64,000 nt of DNA, taken from the NCBI RefSeq assembly GCF_002327085.1, contig NZ_CP023429.1:2447905-2511904 (forward strand). The letters run 5' to 3'. A model generated the notes under the pieces. It saw nothing but the letters and a program-made list of their open reading frames with translations, made no database searches and was not told the DNA's origin. Numbering within the stretch: position 1 is the stretch's first letter; each line of letters starts with the position of its first letter. Both the position numbers and the translations under genes were made by a program. Source of the DNA: Neisseria weixii. GTDB taxonomy: Bacteria > Pseudomonadota > Gammaproteobacteria > Burkholderiales > Neisseriaceae. Shown here piece after piece: positions 1 through 9,453 of this stretch.

Positions 1-1
1 C

Positions 2-1759
2 ACCGAAGTCACCAAAGCGGCGATTGCCCTGCTGAAGAAACCTTCGCTGGAAACCGCCGATTTGATGGGCTACATTCCCGCGCCTGACTTTGCCGGCGGC
101 GGCCAAATCATCACCCCTGCCGCCGATTTGCAGCAGATTTACGAAAGCGGCAAAGGCAGCGTGCGCGTGCGTGCGCGTTATGAAATCGAAAAACTGGCGC
201 GCGGCCAATGGCGGGCGATTGTGACCGAGTTGCCGCCTAATGCCAACACTGCCAAGATTCTTGCCGAAATCGAAGAGCAAACCAATCCGAAACCGAAAGC
301 CGGTAAAAAACAGCTCAACCAAGACCAGCTCAACACCAAAAAGCTGATGCTGGATTTGATTGAAAAAGTGCGCGACGAATCCGACGGCGAGCATCCCGTA
401 CGCTTGGTGCTCGAGCCGAAATCCAGCCGCCTCGAACCGGAGGCGTTTATGAACACGCTGATGGCGCAAACGTCTTTAGAAGGCAATGTGTTGGTCAACT
501 TGGTGATGATGGGCTTGGACAACCGCCCTGCGCAAAAAAACCTGAAAACCATCCTGCAGGAATGGTTGAAATTCCGCGTGATGACAGTAACACGCCGTCT
601 GAAATTCCGCCTGACCCAAGTCGAAAAACGCCTGCACATTCTCGAAGGCCGTCTGAAAGTTTTCTTAAGCATTGACGAAGTGATTCGGGTGATTCGCGAA
701 TCGGACGAACCGAAAGCCGATTTGATGGCGGCGTTTGATTTGAGCGAAATCCAAGCGGAAGATATTCTCGAAATCCGACTGCGCCAACTGGCGCGTTTGG
801 AAGGCTTTAAGTTAGAAAAAGAACTGGCCGAACTGCGCGAAGAAGAAGGCCGTCTGAATCTGCTGCTCGGCGATGAAAACGAAAAGAAAAAACTCATCAT
901 CAAAGAAATGCAGACCGATATGAAACAATTCGGTGACGAACGCCGCACTCTGGTTGAAGAAGCCGGCCGTGCCACGCTGACGCAAACTACTGCTGATGAG
1001 CCGGTGACATTGATTTTGTCGAAAAAAGGCTGGATACGCAGCCGTGTCGGCCACAATTTGGATTTGGCGCAAACCACGTTCAAAGAAGGCGACGGTTTGA
1101 AACAAACCTTAGAAAGCCGTACCGTGTGGCCGGTGGTGGTGCTTGATTCGCAAGGCCGTACCTACACGCTGGATGCATCGGAAATCCCGGGCGGACGCGG
1201 CGACGGTGTACCGGTGGCTTCTTTGGTTGATGTACAAAACGGTGCCGAAGTGGTCGCCATGCTCACCGGTCTGCCGGATCAGCATTATCTGCTGAGCAAC
1301 AGCGGCGGTTACGGCTTTATCGCCAAACTCGGCGATATGATCGGCCGCATGAAAGCGGGCAAAGTGGTGATGAGCGTGGAAGCGGGCGAAACAGTATTGC
1401 CGCCGGTGCCGGTATATGCCTCGTCGCTGATTAATCCGGATTGCAAAGTGGTGGCCGTGACCGAGTGCCAAACGTCTTTATGGGAAGAAAGCAAAGCCTT
1501 GGCCTTTACGTTGAACGAGCTCAAAGTCATGGCTAAAGGCCGCGGCCTCCAACTCATCAGCTTGGGAGAGAAAGAGCAACTGGCCCACATCGCCGTCATC
1601 TCTACGCCGGAAATCCACGCTGAAAGCGAAGGCAGACGCAGGGCGGCACATAAAGAACGCATCCTACTTGCCGGCATCAGCGGCAAACGCGGCAAAAAAG
1701 GCAAACCTTTACCGCTTTCAGGCCGTCTGAAACAATTATTCAGCTCAGGTTCCCTATAA
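2..1759 (+). CDS. parC: DNA topoisomerase IV subunit A, 3' part
   Basis: This is the C-terminal 585 residues of ParC, the DNA-cleaving subunit of topoisomerase IV that decatenates daughter chromosomes with ParE. The frame is open from the first bases of the window (TEVTKAAIALLKKPS...), so the start and the catalytic tyrosine region lie outside it. Visible are the core segment around GGGQIITP, the long coiled-coil with many K/E/L residues, and the C-terminal beta-pinwheel blades. Family members are about 750-770 residues. An internal TTG could be mistaken for a start but is not one. The gene ends 175 bp before pilS. Confidence 0.93.
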   Translation, partial: TEVTKAAIALLKKPSLETADLMGYIPAPDFAGGGQIITPAADLQQIYESGKGSVRVRARYEIEKLARGQWRAIVTELPPNANTAKILAEIEEQTNPKPKAGKKQLNQDQLNTKKLMLDLIEKVRDESDGEHPVRLVLEPKSSRLEPEAFMNTLMAQTSLEGNVLVNLVMMGLDNRPAQKNLKTILQEWLKFRVMTVTRRLKFRLTQVEKRLHILEGRLKVFLSIDEVIRVIRESDEPKADLMAAFDLSEIQAEDILEIRLRQLARLEGFKLEKELAELREEEGRLNLLLGDENEKKKLIIKEMQTDMKQFGDERRTLVEEAGRATLTQTTADEPVTLILSKKGWIRSRVGHNLDLAQTTFKEGDGLKQTLESRTVWPVVVLDSQGRTYTLDASEIPGGRGDGVPVASLVDVQNGAEVVAMLTGLPDQHYLLSNSGGYGFIAKLGDMIGRMKAGKVVMSVEAGETVLPPVPVYASSLINPDCKVVAVTECQTSLWEESKALAFTLNELKVMAKGRGLQLISLGEKEQLAHIAVISTPEIHAESEGRRRAAHKERILLAGISGKRGKKGKPLPLSGRLKQLFSSGSL

Positions 1760-1934
1760 TCCCGGCATAATTTGTCCGATGTCATCACTCTTGATGCCAA
1801 ATCGTGATATTCTAGGGCAACACAGACGGTTCCTGATTGATTGGGAACAGCAAATTCGGCAGTCATACGACAGGCTGCCGAATCATTCATTCTAATGATT
1901 AATAAAAATAACAGTATCTTAAGGTGTACTGAAC

Positions 1935-3515
1935 ATGACAAAATTCAGTAATCAGGAATTGGACAATTTAAGCGAACGCATCCCCGGGCTGATTAATGTG
2001 GCCCGGATAGTAATCGTGTTGTCGCTACTGGTTTTCCAAGTCTTGGGGACATACAGCAGCATCAATTTGGAAAACGTGGCATTTCCGACCATCGAATTTT
2101 ACAGCTGGGCCGCGTTGTATTCCTTTTTGATTTTGCTGTCGGTATTCCGACCGGATTGGCAATGGCAATCGCTCGATTTACCCAATGCCAGTGCGGTAGT
2201 CGATATTTCCATGATGATTATTTTGGTGTATATCGCCGGTGGAATTGATTCGGGCTTTGCCATTTTGGTGCTGCCGTTTATCGCTACGTCCTGCCTGCTG
2301 AGCTACGGCCATTACCCCATGCTTTATGCCGGTTATGCCTCACTTTTGTTTGTGATTTTGCTGTTTTTAGACGGCGGCATCCGTTTCTCACCGCCGGAAT
2401 GGAAAAACCAAAGCGTCCTGAGCTGTATCATATTGATTGGTGCCGGCTATCTGGTCGCCATGTTGACCGCGTTTGCCGCCAAATACCTTGAACAAGCCAC
2501 CGAATCGGCCAGCAAACACCAACTTGCCTACCGGCGTATCAGTGGCTTGAATCGATTGGTATTGAACCGCGTGCAAGAAGCAGTGATTGTGATTGATGCC
2601 GGCCAACGCGTTTGGCTGTTCAACAAACAAGCCAAAAACTACTTCCCGAGCCTGGCGGTCGACCAGCAGGAATTTGTGTTCGGCGAATTGGTGTCGCGTT
2701 GGCAATACCAGCCCGACAAAGCCTTTGAAACCGACATTCACATTTTCCAACACGCCATGCATGTTCGTGCCGTGCCCCTGATTCAGGAGCAAACCGAATT
2801 GCTGATGCTGTATGTACGCTCTTTGCGTGAAGTAGCGGCCGAAGCGATGTCGACCAAATTAACGTCATTGGGTCAGCTCACCGCCAATCTGGCGCACGAA
2901 ATCCGCAACCCGATGTCGGCCATTCGCCACGCCAGCGATTTACTGCAAGATGATGAAGACATTGATCCGGTAAAGGCCAAACTCTACGGCATCATCGACA
3001 GCAATATCCAGCGCATCGACAAAATGCTGGAAGACATTTCCCTGCTCAACAAGCGCGACAACATCAGTCGCGAACCGATTCACCTGATGAAATTCTGGCT
3101 CGGTTTCAAGCAGGAATTTACTTTAAACAATCCCGCCGCCATCGGCTGTTTGCGCATGAACATGGAAGGCTCCAACTTAACCGTCTTGTCCGACCCCATG
3201 CATTTGCAGCAAATTATGTGGAACCTGTGTAACAACGCTTGGCGCCACAGCCGCCAGGACGAAAATGCCATCACCGTGTTAATCCGTCCGAGTGGCCGCA
3301 TGCACATCTCTATTGTGGTAGCCGACAACGGCAAGGGCGTCGCACCGGAAGTGCGCAACCATTTGTTCGAGCCGTTTTACACCACCGAAAAACAAGGCAC
3401 CGGTTTGGGTTTATACGTTGCCCGCGAATTGGCGCATGCCAATTTGGGCCAGCTGCACTATCACCCTGAAATGAACGGTTTTGAACTGATTTTACCGAAG
3501 GACAGCAATGAGTAA
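1935..3515 (+). CDS. pilS: PilS-type sensor histidine kinase
   Basis: Membrane sensor kinase of 526 residues. The first about 190 residues hold six hydrophobic segments. A PAS-like segment follows (around residues 205-290), then the dimerisation and phosphoacceptor helix with the H-box LAHEIRNPMSAI (His321), and a C-terminal ATPase domain with DNGKG and GTGLGL glycine boxes. The six-helix sensor, PAS and HisKA order and the overlap by 8 bp with an NtrC-type regulator match PilS, which controls sigma-54-dependent pilin transcription in Pseudomonas. In commensal Neisseria, pilE is known to be RpoN-dependent. The signal is not deducible from sequence. Confidence 0.85.
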   Translation: MTKFSNQELDNLSERIPGLINVARIVIVLSLLVFQVLGTYSSINLENVAFPTIEFYSWAALYSFLILLSVFRPDWQWQSLDLPNASAVVDISMMIILVYIAGGIDSGFAILVLPFIATSCLLSYGHYPMLYAGYASLLFVILLFLDGGIRFSPPEWKNQSVLSCIILIGAGYLVAMLTAFAAKYLEQATESASKHQLAYRRISGLNRLVLNRVQEAVIVIDAGQRVWLFNKQAKNYFPSLAVDQQEFVFGELVSRWQYQPDKAFETDIHIFQHAMHVRAVPLIQEQTELLMLYVRSLREVAAEAMSTKLTSLGQLTANLAHEIRNPMSAIRHASDLLQDDEDIDPVKAKLYGIIDSNIQRIDKMLEDISLLNKRDNISREPIHLMKFWLGFKQEFTLNNPAAIGCLRMNMEGSNLTVLSDPMHLQQIMWNLCNNAWRHSRQDENAITVLIRPSGRMHISIVVADNGKGVAPEVRNHLFEPFYTTEKQGTGLGLYVARELAHANLGQLHYHPEMNGFELILPKDSNE

Positions 3516-5136
3516 GCTGCAAGATCCCGTTTTAGTTGTCGATGACGAAGCCGACATCCGCGACCTGATGGAAATGACACTGATGAAAATGGGACTGCGT
3601 GTGGAGACCGCAGAAGGTGTCGAACAAGCCAAAGACAAACTCGACAACAACGATTATTCGCTGGTATTGACCGACATGCGTATGCCCGACGGTTCGGGTT
3701 TGGAAGTAGTGCAATACATCGACGAATTGATGCTTGACACGCCTGTGGCCGTGATTACCGCCTACGGAAATGCCGATCAGGCAGTTGAAGCCCTGAAAGC
3801 GGGTGCGTTCGATTATCTGCAAAAACCGATTACCCTGTCGCAACTGCGTTCGCTGGTGAAATCGGCGGTGACGGTAGCCGACAATGCCGAAGTACCGCCT
3901 ACACCGCAACCGGTTAAACCTACCCCTGCGCCTGTGACGGCCGCTTTGAATAAACCGCCTGCTGCGATGACCACCCGCCAAGCACAGTCTGCTGCCAAAC
4001 CGGTATCGCGTGATTTGAACAAGCCGATTTCCGTGCCCGACAGCCTGCGTTCTATGAAAGAGCGTTTTTCCAGCGTTGAATCCACGCTATTGGAAGAAGC
4101 ACCGCAACTGGGCGGCGAAGCCGATATGCCGCGCCTACTGGGTACTTCGCCGCAAATGGTTGAAGTGCGCCATTTAATCCGTCGGCTTGCCCGCAGCGAA
4201 GTGCCGGTGTACATTGCCGGCGAATCAGGTACCGGTAAGGAACAGGCCGCACGCACCATACACGAATTGTCTGATCGTGCCGACAAACCCTTTATTGCGG
4301 TAAACTGCGGTGCGATTCCCGAAAACCTGATGGAAAGCGAATTTTTCGGTTATAAAAAAGGCAGCTTTACCGGCGCGGATCAAGACCGCTTGGGCTTTTT
4401 CCAACATGCCGACGGCGGCACACTTTTTCTCGACGAAGTGGCCGACCTGCCTTTGGCCATGCAGGTAAAACTCTTACGGGCCATTCAGGAAAAAGCCGTA
4501 CGCCGTATTGGCGATGCCCGCGAAATTTTTGTGGACGTGCGCATTGTCTGCGCCACCCATAAAAACCTTGAAGCGCTGGTTGAAAGCGGCGCGTTCCGCC
4601 AAGACTTGTATTACCGCTTGAACGTGGTGTCGCTGCATATGCCGCCGTTGCGGGAAATGCGTGAAGATTTGGGCGCGCTGATTCTCTATTTGCTCTACAA
4701 ACACCGCCACGGCAACCAAACCTACAAGCTCAGCTCCAAAGCGCAAGAAGCGCTGCTGCATTACAGCTATCCGGGCAACTTCCGCGAATTGGAAAATATT
4801 CTCGAGCGCGCCGTGGCACTCACCATCGGCACCATCATCCAACTGGATGATTTGCAAATCCATAACATCCCTGCCGATGAAGAGCCGCGCGGGCATCACA
4901 GTCTTTCTTTAAAAGACATTAGCGATTCCGTGTCGGAAGCACCATTAAATCACGAACCGTTACCGCCATTTGACCCGCGTACCATGCAGATTCAAGATTA
5001 TCTTGACCAAATCGAGCGCGACATCATCCAAAACGCTTTGGTGCAAACCCGCTACAACCGAACCCAGGCAGCCAAACTGTTGGGCATCAGCTTCCGTTCA
5101 ATGCGCTACCGCATGGAGCGTTTGAACATTAACTAA
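3508..5136 (+). CDS. pilR: PilR-type sigma-54 response regulator
   Basis: NtrC-family activator of 542 residues that overlaps pilS. The receiver domain has acidic residues D12, D13 and the phosphoacceptor Asp56. A Pro/Ala-rich linker (about 130-180) leads to an AAA+ domain with Walker A GESGTGKEQ, the sigma-54 contact loop as GSFTGA (GAFTGA in most relatives, GSFTGA common in PilR), and Walker B LFLDE. The C-terminal Fis-type helix-turn-helix contains NRTQAAKLLGIS. It needs RpoN to act; the rpoN copy in this window carries a frameshift. Two inverted DUS pairs follow as terminators. Confidence 0.87.
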   Translation: MSKLQDPVLVVDDEADIRDLMEMTLMKMGLRVETAEGVEQAKDKLDNNDYSLVLTDMRMPDGSGLEVVQYIDELMLDTPVAVITAYGNADQAVEALKAGAFDYLQKPITLSQLRSLVKSAVTVADNAEVPPTPQPVKPTPAPVTAALNKPPAAMTTRQAQSAAKPVSRDLNKPISVPDSLRSMKERFSSVESTLLEEAPQLGGEADMPRLLGTSPQMVEVRHLIRRLARSEVPVYIAGESGTGKEQAARTIHELSDRADKPFIAVNCGAIPENLMESEFFGYKKGSFTGADQDRLGFFQHADGGTLFLDEVADLPLAMQVKLLRAIQEKAVRRIGDAREIFVDVRIVCATHKNLEALVESGAFRQDLYYRLNVVSLHMPPLREMREDLGALILYLLYKHRHGNQTYKLSSKAQEALLHYSYPGNFRELENILERAVALTIGTIIQLDDLQIHNIPADEEPRGHHSLSLKDISDSVSEAPLNHEPLPPFDPRTMQIQDYLDQIERDIIQNALVQTRYNRTQAAKLLGISFRSMRYRMERLNIN

Positions 5137-5138
5137 CA

Positions 5139-5210
5139 TTCAGACGGCCTTGATGTTGATCAGGCCGTCTAAATCCACCTTAGGCCGTCTGAAAAGCTTT
5201 CAGACGGTCT
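5139..5210 (+). terminator. Two DUS inverted pairs behind pilR
   Basis: Two consecutive hairpins made of facing DUS copies lie at 5139-5171 and 5182-5210. A third single DUS lies just before rsmJ. Inverted DUS pairs commonly act as Rho-independent terminators in Neisseria. Confidence 0.6.
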
Positions 5211-5237
5211 TTATATGAAAAAGGCCGTCTGATACAC

Positions 5238-5996
5238 ATGACTTGCATTTACCTTGCCGAATCCGCCCAAGCTTCCGCCTGCGAGCTGGCACACACCTTC
5301 GGCCTGACCATCGTCCGCCAACTGCCCGACAACATCGAATATCTCTACGCCGATTCAGACGGCATCAGCCTGTGCCGCGCCGGAGAAAAAGGCCGCGTAC
5401 AAGTCGATTTTGTTGGCGGCGCCGCTCAATACCGCCGCACCAAAGGCGGAGGCGAACTCATCGCCAAAGCAGTGAACCACACCAGCAAACCCGCCGTCTG
5501 GGACGGTACCGGCGGCTTGGGGCGCGACAGCTTTGTGCTGGCTTCTTTGGGCTTAACCATCCGCACCTTCGAACAGCATCCCGCCGTTGCCTGCCTGTTG
5601 CACGACGGGCTCAACCGCGCCTTACAACACCATAACACCGCTGAAATCGCACAACGCATCACACTGCATTTCGTAGATATGTCCACGCTGATGCCACAGT
5701 TGGCGCAAGAAATCGGCCGTCCTGATGTGGTTTATCTCGACCCGATGTATCCCGAACGGCAAAAATCTGCTGCCGTCAAAAAAGAAATGGCCTATTTCCA
5801 CGGTTTAGTCGGCACCACACAAGACGAAGCCGCCCTGCTCAATACCGCCCGCGCCGTGGCCAAAAAACGCATCGTGGTCAAACGCCCACGCTTGGGCGGA
5901 TTTCTCAACAGCGAAAAACCGGCCTATCAATATTCGGGCAAAAGCACACGTTTTGATGTCTATTTACCGGATAATCCAAGCCAAGAATCGCAATAA
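5238..5996 (+). CDS. rsmJ: 16S rRNA (guanine1516-N2)-methyltransferase
   Basis: Protein of 252 residues, the usual RsmJ length. It methylates G1516 of 16S rRNA with S-adenosylmethionine. Visible are the SAM-binding WDGTGGLGRDSF motif (about residue 88) and the catalytic-loop motif VYLDPMYPER (about 165). RRTKGGGELIAKA just before the SAM motif is typical of the family. It begins about 28 bp after a DUS hairpin and is followed by an IS remnant. Confidence 0.88.
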   Translation: MTCIYLAESAQASACELAHTFGLTIVRQLPDNIEYLYADSDGISLCRAGEKGRVQVDFVGGAAQYRRTKGGGELIAKAVNHTSKPAVWDGTGGLGRDSFVLASLGLTIRTFEQHPAVACLLHDGLNRALQHHNTAEIAQRITLHFVDMSTLMPQLAQEIGRPDVVYLDPMYPERQKSAAVKKEMAYFHGLVGTTQDEAALLNTARAVAKKRIVVKRPRLGGFLNSEKPAYQYSGKSTRFDVYLPDNPSQESQ

Positions 5997-6007
5997 AAAC
6001 AAGGCCC

Positions 6008-6351
6008 GAGACCTATGCAAAACCCTTCTTAAAACTCACACGAAGAACCATAGTTACCAAATAACGTCATACTGCCCAAACTCCCTAAAATCCTCTAAAT
6101 CCTATAAGCCGAATTTAGAGGATTTTCTTCATGAGCAGCTTTTTCAAACAAACTGCCGAAACCATGATTGCCAAACATATTGACCGGTTCCCGTTGCTTA
6201 AAATCCACTTCATTATCGACCGACACCCTATTGCCGATCATCTAGAAAAGTAGGCAATGATAGAGAACTACAGAATATTTAATATTGGAAAAAACTTACT
6301 TAGCAACCTAAGTAAGTCTTTTTGATTATGGCAGGGTTTTGCAAAGATCCC
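6008..6351. mobile_element. Internally deleted IS5-family (IS1106-like) remnant
   Basis: Both ends of the element found intact-length at 33.3 and 42.7 kb are present: GAGACCTATGCAAAACCC at the left and a version of GGGTTTTGCAAAGATCCC at the right. Only the first 40 codons of the transposase remain (6131-6253, plus strand, beginning MSSFFKQTAETM, ending in TAG). About 900 bp are missing, leaving a MITE-sized derivative. Its right end abuts an IS3-family remnant. Confidence 0.75.
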
Positions 6352-6923
6352 GGCAAAATGCTTGATCCAACATGTGCGCCACCATTTTGCGGCCTTTGCG
6401 TCGGTGACAGACTTCACCCACGGCGGTTTTGGCCGCTGCATCGGGACCGGCTTTGCCGATATAGCTGCTTTTGGGAATGCCGGCACTGTGCGGCAGATAT
6501 TTCAGCGGGTGTTCCGCCCCCAACGTTTGAACGGTTTCGCAGCTTTGGCGGCGTTCTTTTCGTTGAGGGCTTTCATGTGCTTTAGGCAGTCGTTCCCCGC
6601 CCTCATGTAACGTCACTCTTCAATCAGTTCCGCCCGGGTTTTTCGTGGCCGGGTTTGTCGGCGATAAACGGGTTTTTGCGTTTGGCCTTCATAGCGGCAG
6701 CCTGTGGGTGTTGGCGTGCGGCGATACCGCCTTGCCGACAGGCGGCTGTCCAACGGCGCAGGTGGGTGCGTGAGACGTTGAAGTGCTCTGCGGTGCGCTG
6801 TCGGCTGTGCACTTGGTGGTAATGGAGTACGGCTCGGTATTTGAAGTGTAGGTTATATTTGGACATAAGAAAACTGCACCTTTTAAAGTTGGCGGGGGTG
6901 TCCGACTTTTGGGGTGCAGTTCA
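6352..6923 (-). pseudogene. IS3-family transposase OrfA remnant
   Basis: The start codon at 6866 opens a good OrfA beginning (MSKYNLHFKYRAVLHYHQ) with a helix-turn-helix around TAEHFNVSRTHLRRW. The reading frame breaks near 6625-6640 and resumes in another frame with ELIEE-stop-RYMRAE. It runs into OrfB-like residues (AKTAVGEVCHRRKGR) and stops at the neighbouring IS remnant. The terminal repeat TGAACTGCACCCC is intact at 6911-6923, upstream of the start. The right end and most of OrfB are gone, so it cannot transpose. Confidence 0.75.
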
Positions 6924-6960
6924 CTGACTTCAGACGGCCTGAGATGTAGGAAATTGTCGG

Positions 6961-7132
6961 GTTGTTTACACTTTTTATGCAAAACAGCTTTTATTTTCTG
7001 CCTAAATGATTGTTTTAGGATTGTTGAGCATTATCAAGAACCATGCGGCGTTGCCGTGCCTTTCGGCATTCTTGACAACACTCAAAAATCCCAAAATGGA
7101 TCTTCAAGCAAAAAAGCAAAAGTGTAAACAAC
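6961..7132. repeat. MITE-like element with 15-bp terminal inverted repeats
   Basis: A 172-bp intergenic stretch is bounded by a perfect inverted repeat, GTTGTTTACACTTTT at 6961-6975 and its complement at 7118-7132. It contains a second imperfect dyad (TTGAGCATTATCAAGAA against TTCTTGACAACACTCAA) around a GC-rich core, GGCGTTGCCGTGCC, that recalls the core of Correia elements. No convincing gene lies in it. Confidence 0.55.
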
Positions 7133-7171
7133 GCTAGGGTTTTCTACACCTGAGACCTTTTAGTTTGTGAT

Positions 7172-8086
7172 TTACCACAGCGCCAACGCAGTCAAACTCA
7201 TCTCTCGCTGCCCTTTTTGCGGCACAATATTTTGATCGGGCAATTCCAATTCATAGCGTGCGCCGTTTCGTTCGGCTTGCAATACGCGGAAACACAACCA
7301 GCCGGCCAATGCGTCCACGCTCGCCCCTTGCGGGTAATCCCGGTAGGAAATGATGTGGCTGCTGCTGCTTTGGTCTTGCGCTTCAAAACGTTTGTCGAGC
7401 AGTTGGCCGGTTTTGGCATAGGCTTTCCAGGCGACGTGCTGCAAAGATGTGCCGTCGGCGTGCACCTGCAAATGCGACAAATCGTCGCTGCTTTGGGCAA
7501 ACACGGCACGGGCTTCGCGGACTTCGTCGGCATGAAACGCAGACGGCACGTCATGCGCCACCGGTGCGGGAAAAGCCACTTTGTCGCTCAGCCCCTGCCA
7601 CACCGCTTCTACCGTGCAAATCCCGAAAGGCGCGGCGCTGGTAATATGCCACTCAGGCAGAAACACATAGCCACGCAGATGCGCCTCCAGTGGCAATTCC
7701 ACATTCGGTTGGCCGTCTGAAACCCGCCATTCCTGCCGGCGCTCCTGATTATCTGCCTGCACCCACAGCCAACGACGGCGCACTTTACCTTCAACCTGTA
7801 AGGTCAGCACGGTCGGGGCACCGACAAAGATTTCAGACGGCATCAGCCACACCAACCGCAACCCGAGCAATTGTTGCACATTTTGCATCGTGCCGATAAC
7901 AATAAAACCAAACAGCCAAAACGCGGCCACATAAGCCAAGTTGGCCTGATAATTCAATCCCACCAGCCACAGCAAGGCCACCATTACCGCCAAGCCCAGC
8001 CCCAATCGTGTCGGACGGATGCGCAGGTTGCGCCAAGCCGCTGCTTCATCGGGCAGCACCGGCGGGTGCTGTTCAGACGGCCACAT
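7172..8086 (-). CDS. DUF58 domain protein, membrane anchored
   Basis: Protein of 304 residues with two adjacent membrane helices near the N-terminus (about 29-70). A soluble DUF58 region follows, recognisable by HVAWKAYAKTGQLLDKRFEAQ (about residues 215-240). DUF58 proteins are nearly always encoded beside a MoxR AAA+ ATPase, as here, where the start overlaps the end of the ATPase gene by 14 bp. The transglutaminase-like gene that often follows is absent; downstream there are only mobile-element remnants. Biochemical role unknown. Confidence 0.8.
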   Translation of the reverse strand: MWPSEQHPPVLPDEAAAWRNLRIRPTRLGLGLAVMVALLWLVGLNYQANLAYVAAFWLFGFIVIGTMQNVQQLLGLRLVWLMPSEIFVGAPTVLTLQVEGKVRRRWLWVQADNQERRQEWRVSDGQPNVELPLEAHLRGYVFLPEWHITSAAPFGICTVEAVWQGLSDKVAFPAPVAHDVPSAFHADEVREARAVFAQSSDDLSHLQVHADGTSLQHVAWKAYAKTGQLLDKRFEAQDQSSSSHIISYRDYPQGASVDALAGWLCFRVLQAERNGARYELELPDQNIVPQKGQREMSLTALALW

Positions 8087-8981
8087 GATTAAGTAAATCG
8101 CTTAAGATTCGGGAAGAAGTCAAACCCTGCTGCACCGGTTTGACGCGGTGATTCGCCACGGCCACCCATACCGCCTTAATGTCGTCAGGCAACACATGGT
8201 TTCTGCCCTGCATAAATGCCCACGCTTTGGCCGCATTCACCACCGCCAAACCGGCGCGCGGGCTGAGTCCCATCACAAAACGGCCGGACTGGCGCGTGGC
8301 CTGCACCAAGCGGAACACATAATCCGCTGCTGCTGGCGAAAACTGCACCTTCGCCGCCGCCTGCTGCCATTGCTGTAAAGTCTGCGCGTCGCACACTGCT
8401 TGCAACTGCGTCATCAAATTACGACTGCTGCCTTGAAAATAAAGCTGCTTTTCCGCTTCCGCGGCCGGGTAGCCCATACTCAAACGCATCATAAAGCGGT
8501 CGAGCTGCGATTCGGGCAATGGAAACGTGCCGAGCTGCTCAGTCGGGTTTTGCGTGGCCATCACAATAAAGGGCTTGGGCAGCGTATAGGTTTTGCCGTC
8601 CACCGACACCTGCCGCTCTTCCATCGCTTCCAACAAAGCCGATTGCAGCTTCGGTGATGCACGGTTGATTTCGTCGGCCAGCAAAAACTCATGAAACACC
8701 GGGCCCGGATGAAACTCGAATCTGTCTTCATTCGGACGAAAAATATTCACGCCCAGCAAATCCGAGGGCAGCATGTCGTTGGTAAACTGCACGCGTTGGT
8801 AACGCAAACCCAATACTGTCGCCGCGCCTTGCGACAAAGTGGTTTTGCCCACGCCCGGTACATCTTCCAGCAGCACATGCCCACCTGCCAAAACTGCGGC
8901 CATCAATTGCTGCAAAACCAATTCTTTCCCCAAAATCAGCCGATTAAGCTGCCCTAATGCGTGTTGGATCTGTTGATTCAT
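8073..8981 (-). CDS. MoxR-family AAA+ ATPase
   Basis: Protein of 302 residues. It has Walker A DVPGVGKTTLS (about residue 40), Walker B LLADEINRASPKLQSALLEAMEE, sensor 1 ATQNP and a C-terminal lid domain. MoxR ATPases act as chaperones for maturation of complexes, often with DUF58 and von Willebrand partners. It is the first gene of a two-gene operon with the DUF58 gene. A DUS hairpin precedes it. Confidence 0.88.
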   Translation of the reverse strand: MNQQIQHALGQLNRLILGKELVLQQLMAAVLAGGHVLLEDVPGVGKTTLSQGAATVLGLRYQRVQFTNDMLPSDLLGVNIFRPNEDRFEFHPGPVFHEFLLADEINRASPKLQSALLEAMEERQVSVDGKTYTLPKPFIVMATQNPTEQLGTFPLPESQLDRFMMRLSMGYPAAEAEKQLYFQGSSRNLMTQLQAVCDAQTLQQWQQAAAKVQFSPAAADYVFRLVQATRQSGRFVMGLSPRAGLAVVNAAKAWAFMQGRNHVLPDDIKAVWVAVANHRVKPVQQGLTSSRILSDLLNHVAV

Positions 8982-9036
8982 TATTATTTCTTCAATGGCT
9001 AATCATTCAGACGGCATTTTAACACGAAGCCCAAAG

Positions 9037-9067
9037 AAAAGGCCGTCTGAAACAGTTTCAGACGGCC
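9037..9067. terminator. DUS inverted pair
   Basis: Facing DUS copies form a short hairpin just after the small acidic protein gene (minus strand), between it and moxR. Confidence 0.6.
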
Positions 9068-9085
9068 GGTGTTTTCATTTGATGG

Positions 9086-9316
9086 TTATTCGTCGGCTTT
9101 GATTTCCAAGCCGCCGATCGGACCGGAATCCGGCACAATCTCTTCTTCATCCAATTTACGCGCTTCGATTTCTTCGTCAGACAACGGTTCTTCGGCATAA
9201 CGTACCACGCTGTCTACTGAATCTTCAATCACCAATTCACGCTCCAGGGCTTCCATTTCGGCAGCCGAAGACACATCGAAAGTGCTGGCTTGATTGGTTG
9301 GGGTATCCGTACTCAT
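9086..9316 (-). CDS. Small acidic conserved hypothetical protein
   Basis: A 76-residue protein starting MSTDTPTNQAS. The start is chosen because AAGGAG lies 6 bases ahead and the residues further upstream look non-coding. It is strongly acidic in the second half (EEPLSDEEIEARKLDEEEIVPDSG) with no Cys, signal peptide or membrane segment. It lies between DUS hairpins, so it is probably its own transcription unit. I do not recognise a function. Confidence 0.65.
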   Translation of the reverse strand: MSTDTPTNQASTFDVSSAAEMEALERELVIEDSVDSVVRYAEEPLSDEEIEARKLDEEEIVPDSGPIGGLEIKADE

Positions 9317-9418
9317 GGTTTTCTCCTTATTCGAATGAAAATACTTTTTACAACGTGTCTTCATCGTAACAGAAAAACCGTTACCAGCCGTCTGAAAATG
9401 TATTTTTTGGTAAATATA

Positions 9419-9452
9419 AAGGCCGTCTGAAAAGTTTAATTTCAGACGGCCT
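9419..9452. terminator. DUS inverted pair behind tldD
   Basis: Facing DUS copies just beyond the tldD stop, between tldD and the small acidic protein gene. Confidence 0.6.
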
Positions 9453-9453
9453 A

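Noticed and set aside
178..1083. 301-residue open frame antisense to parC
   Set aside because: Composition is low complexity (Ser/Arg rich) and it mirrors the coding frame of parC; no start context.
6909..7127. 72-residue plus-strand frame in the MITE-like palindrome
   Set aside because: Lies across repeat structures and has no RBS or family resemblance.
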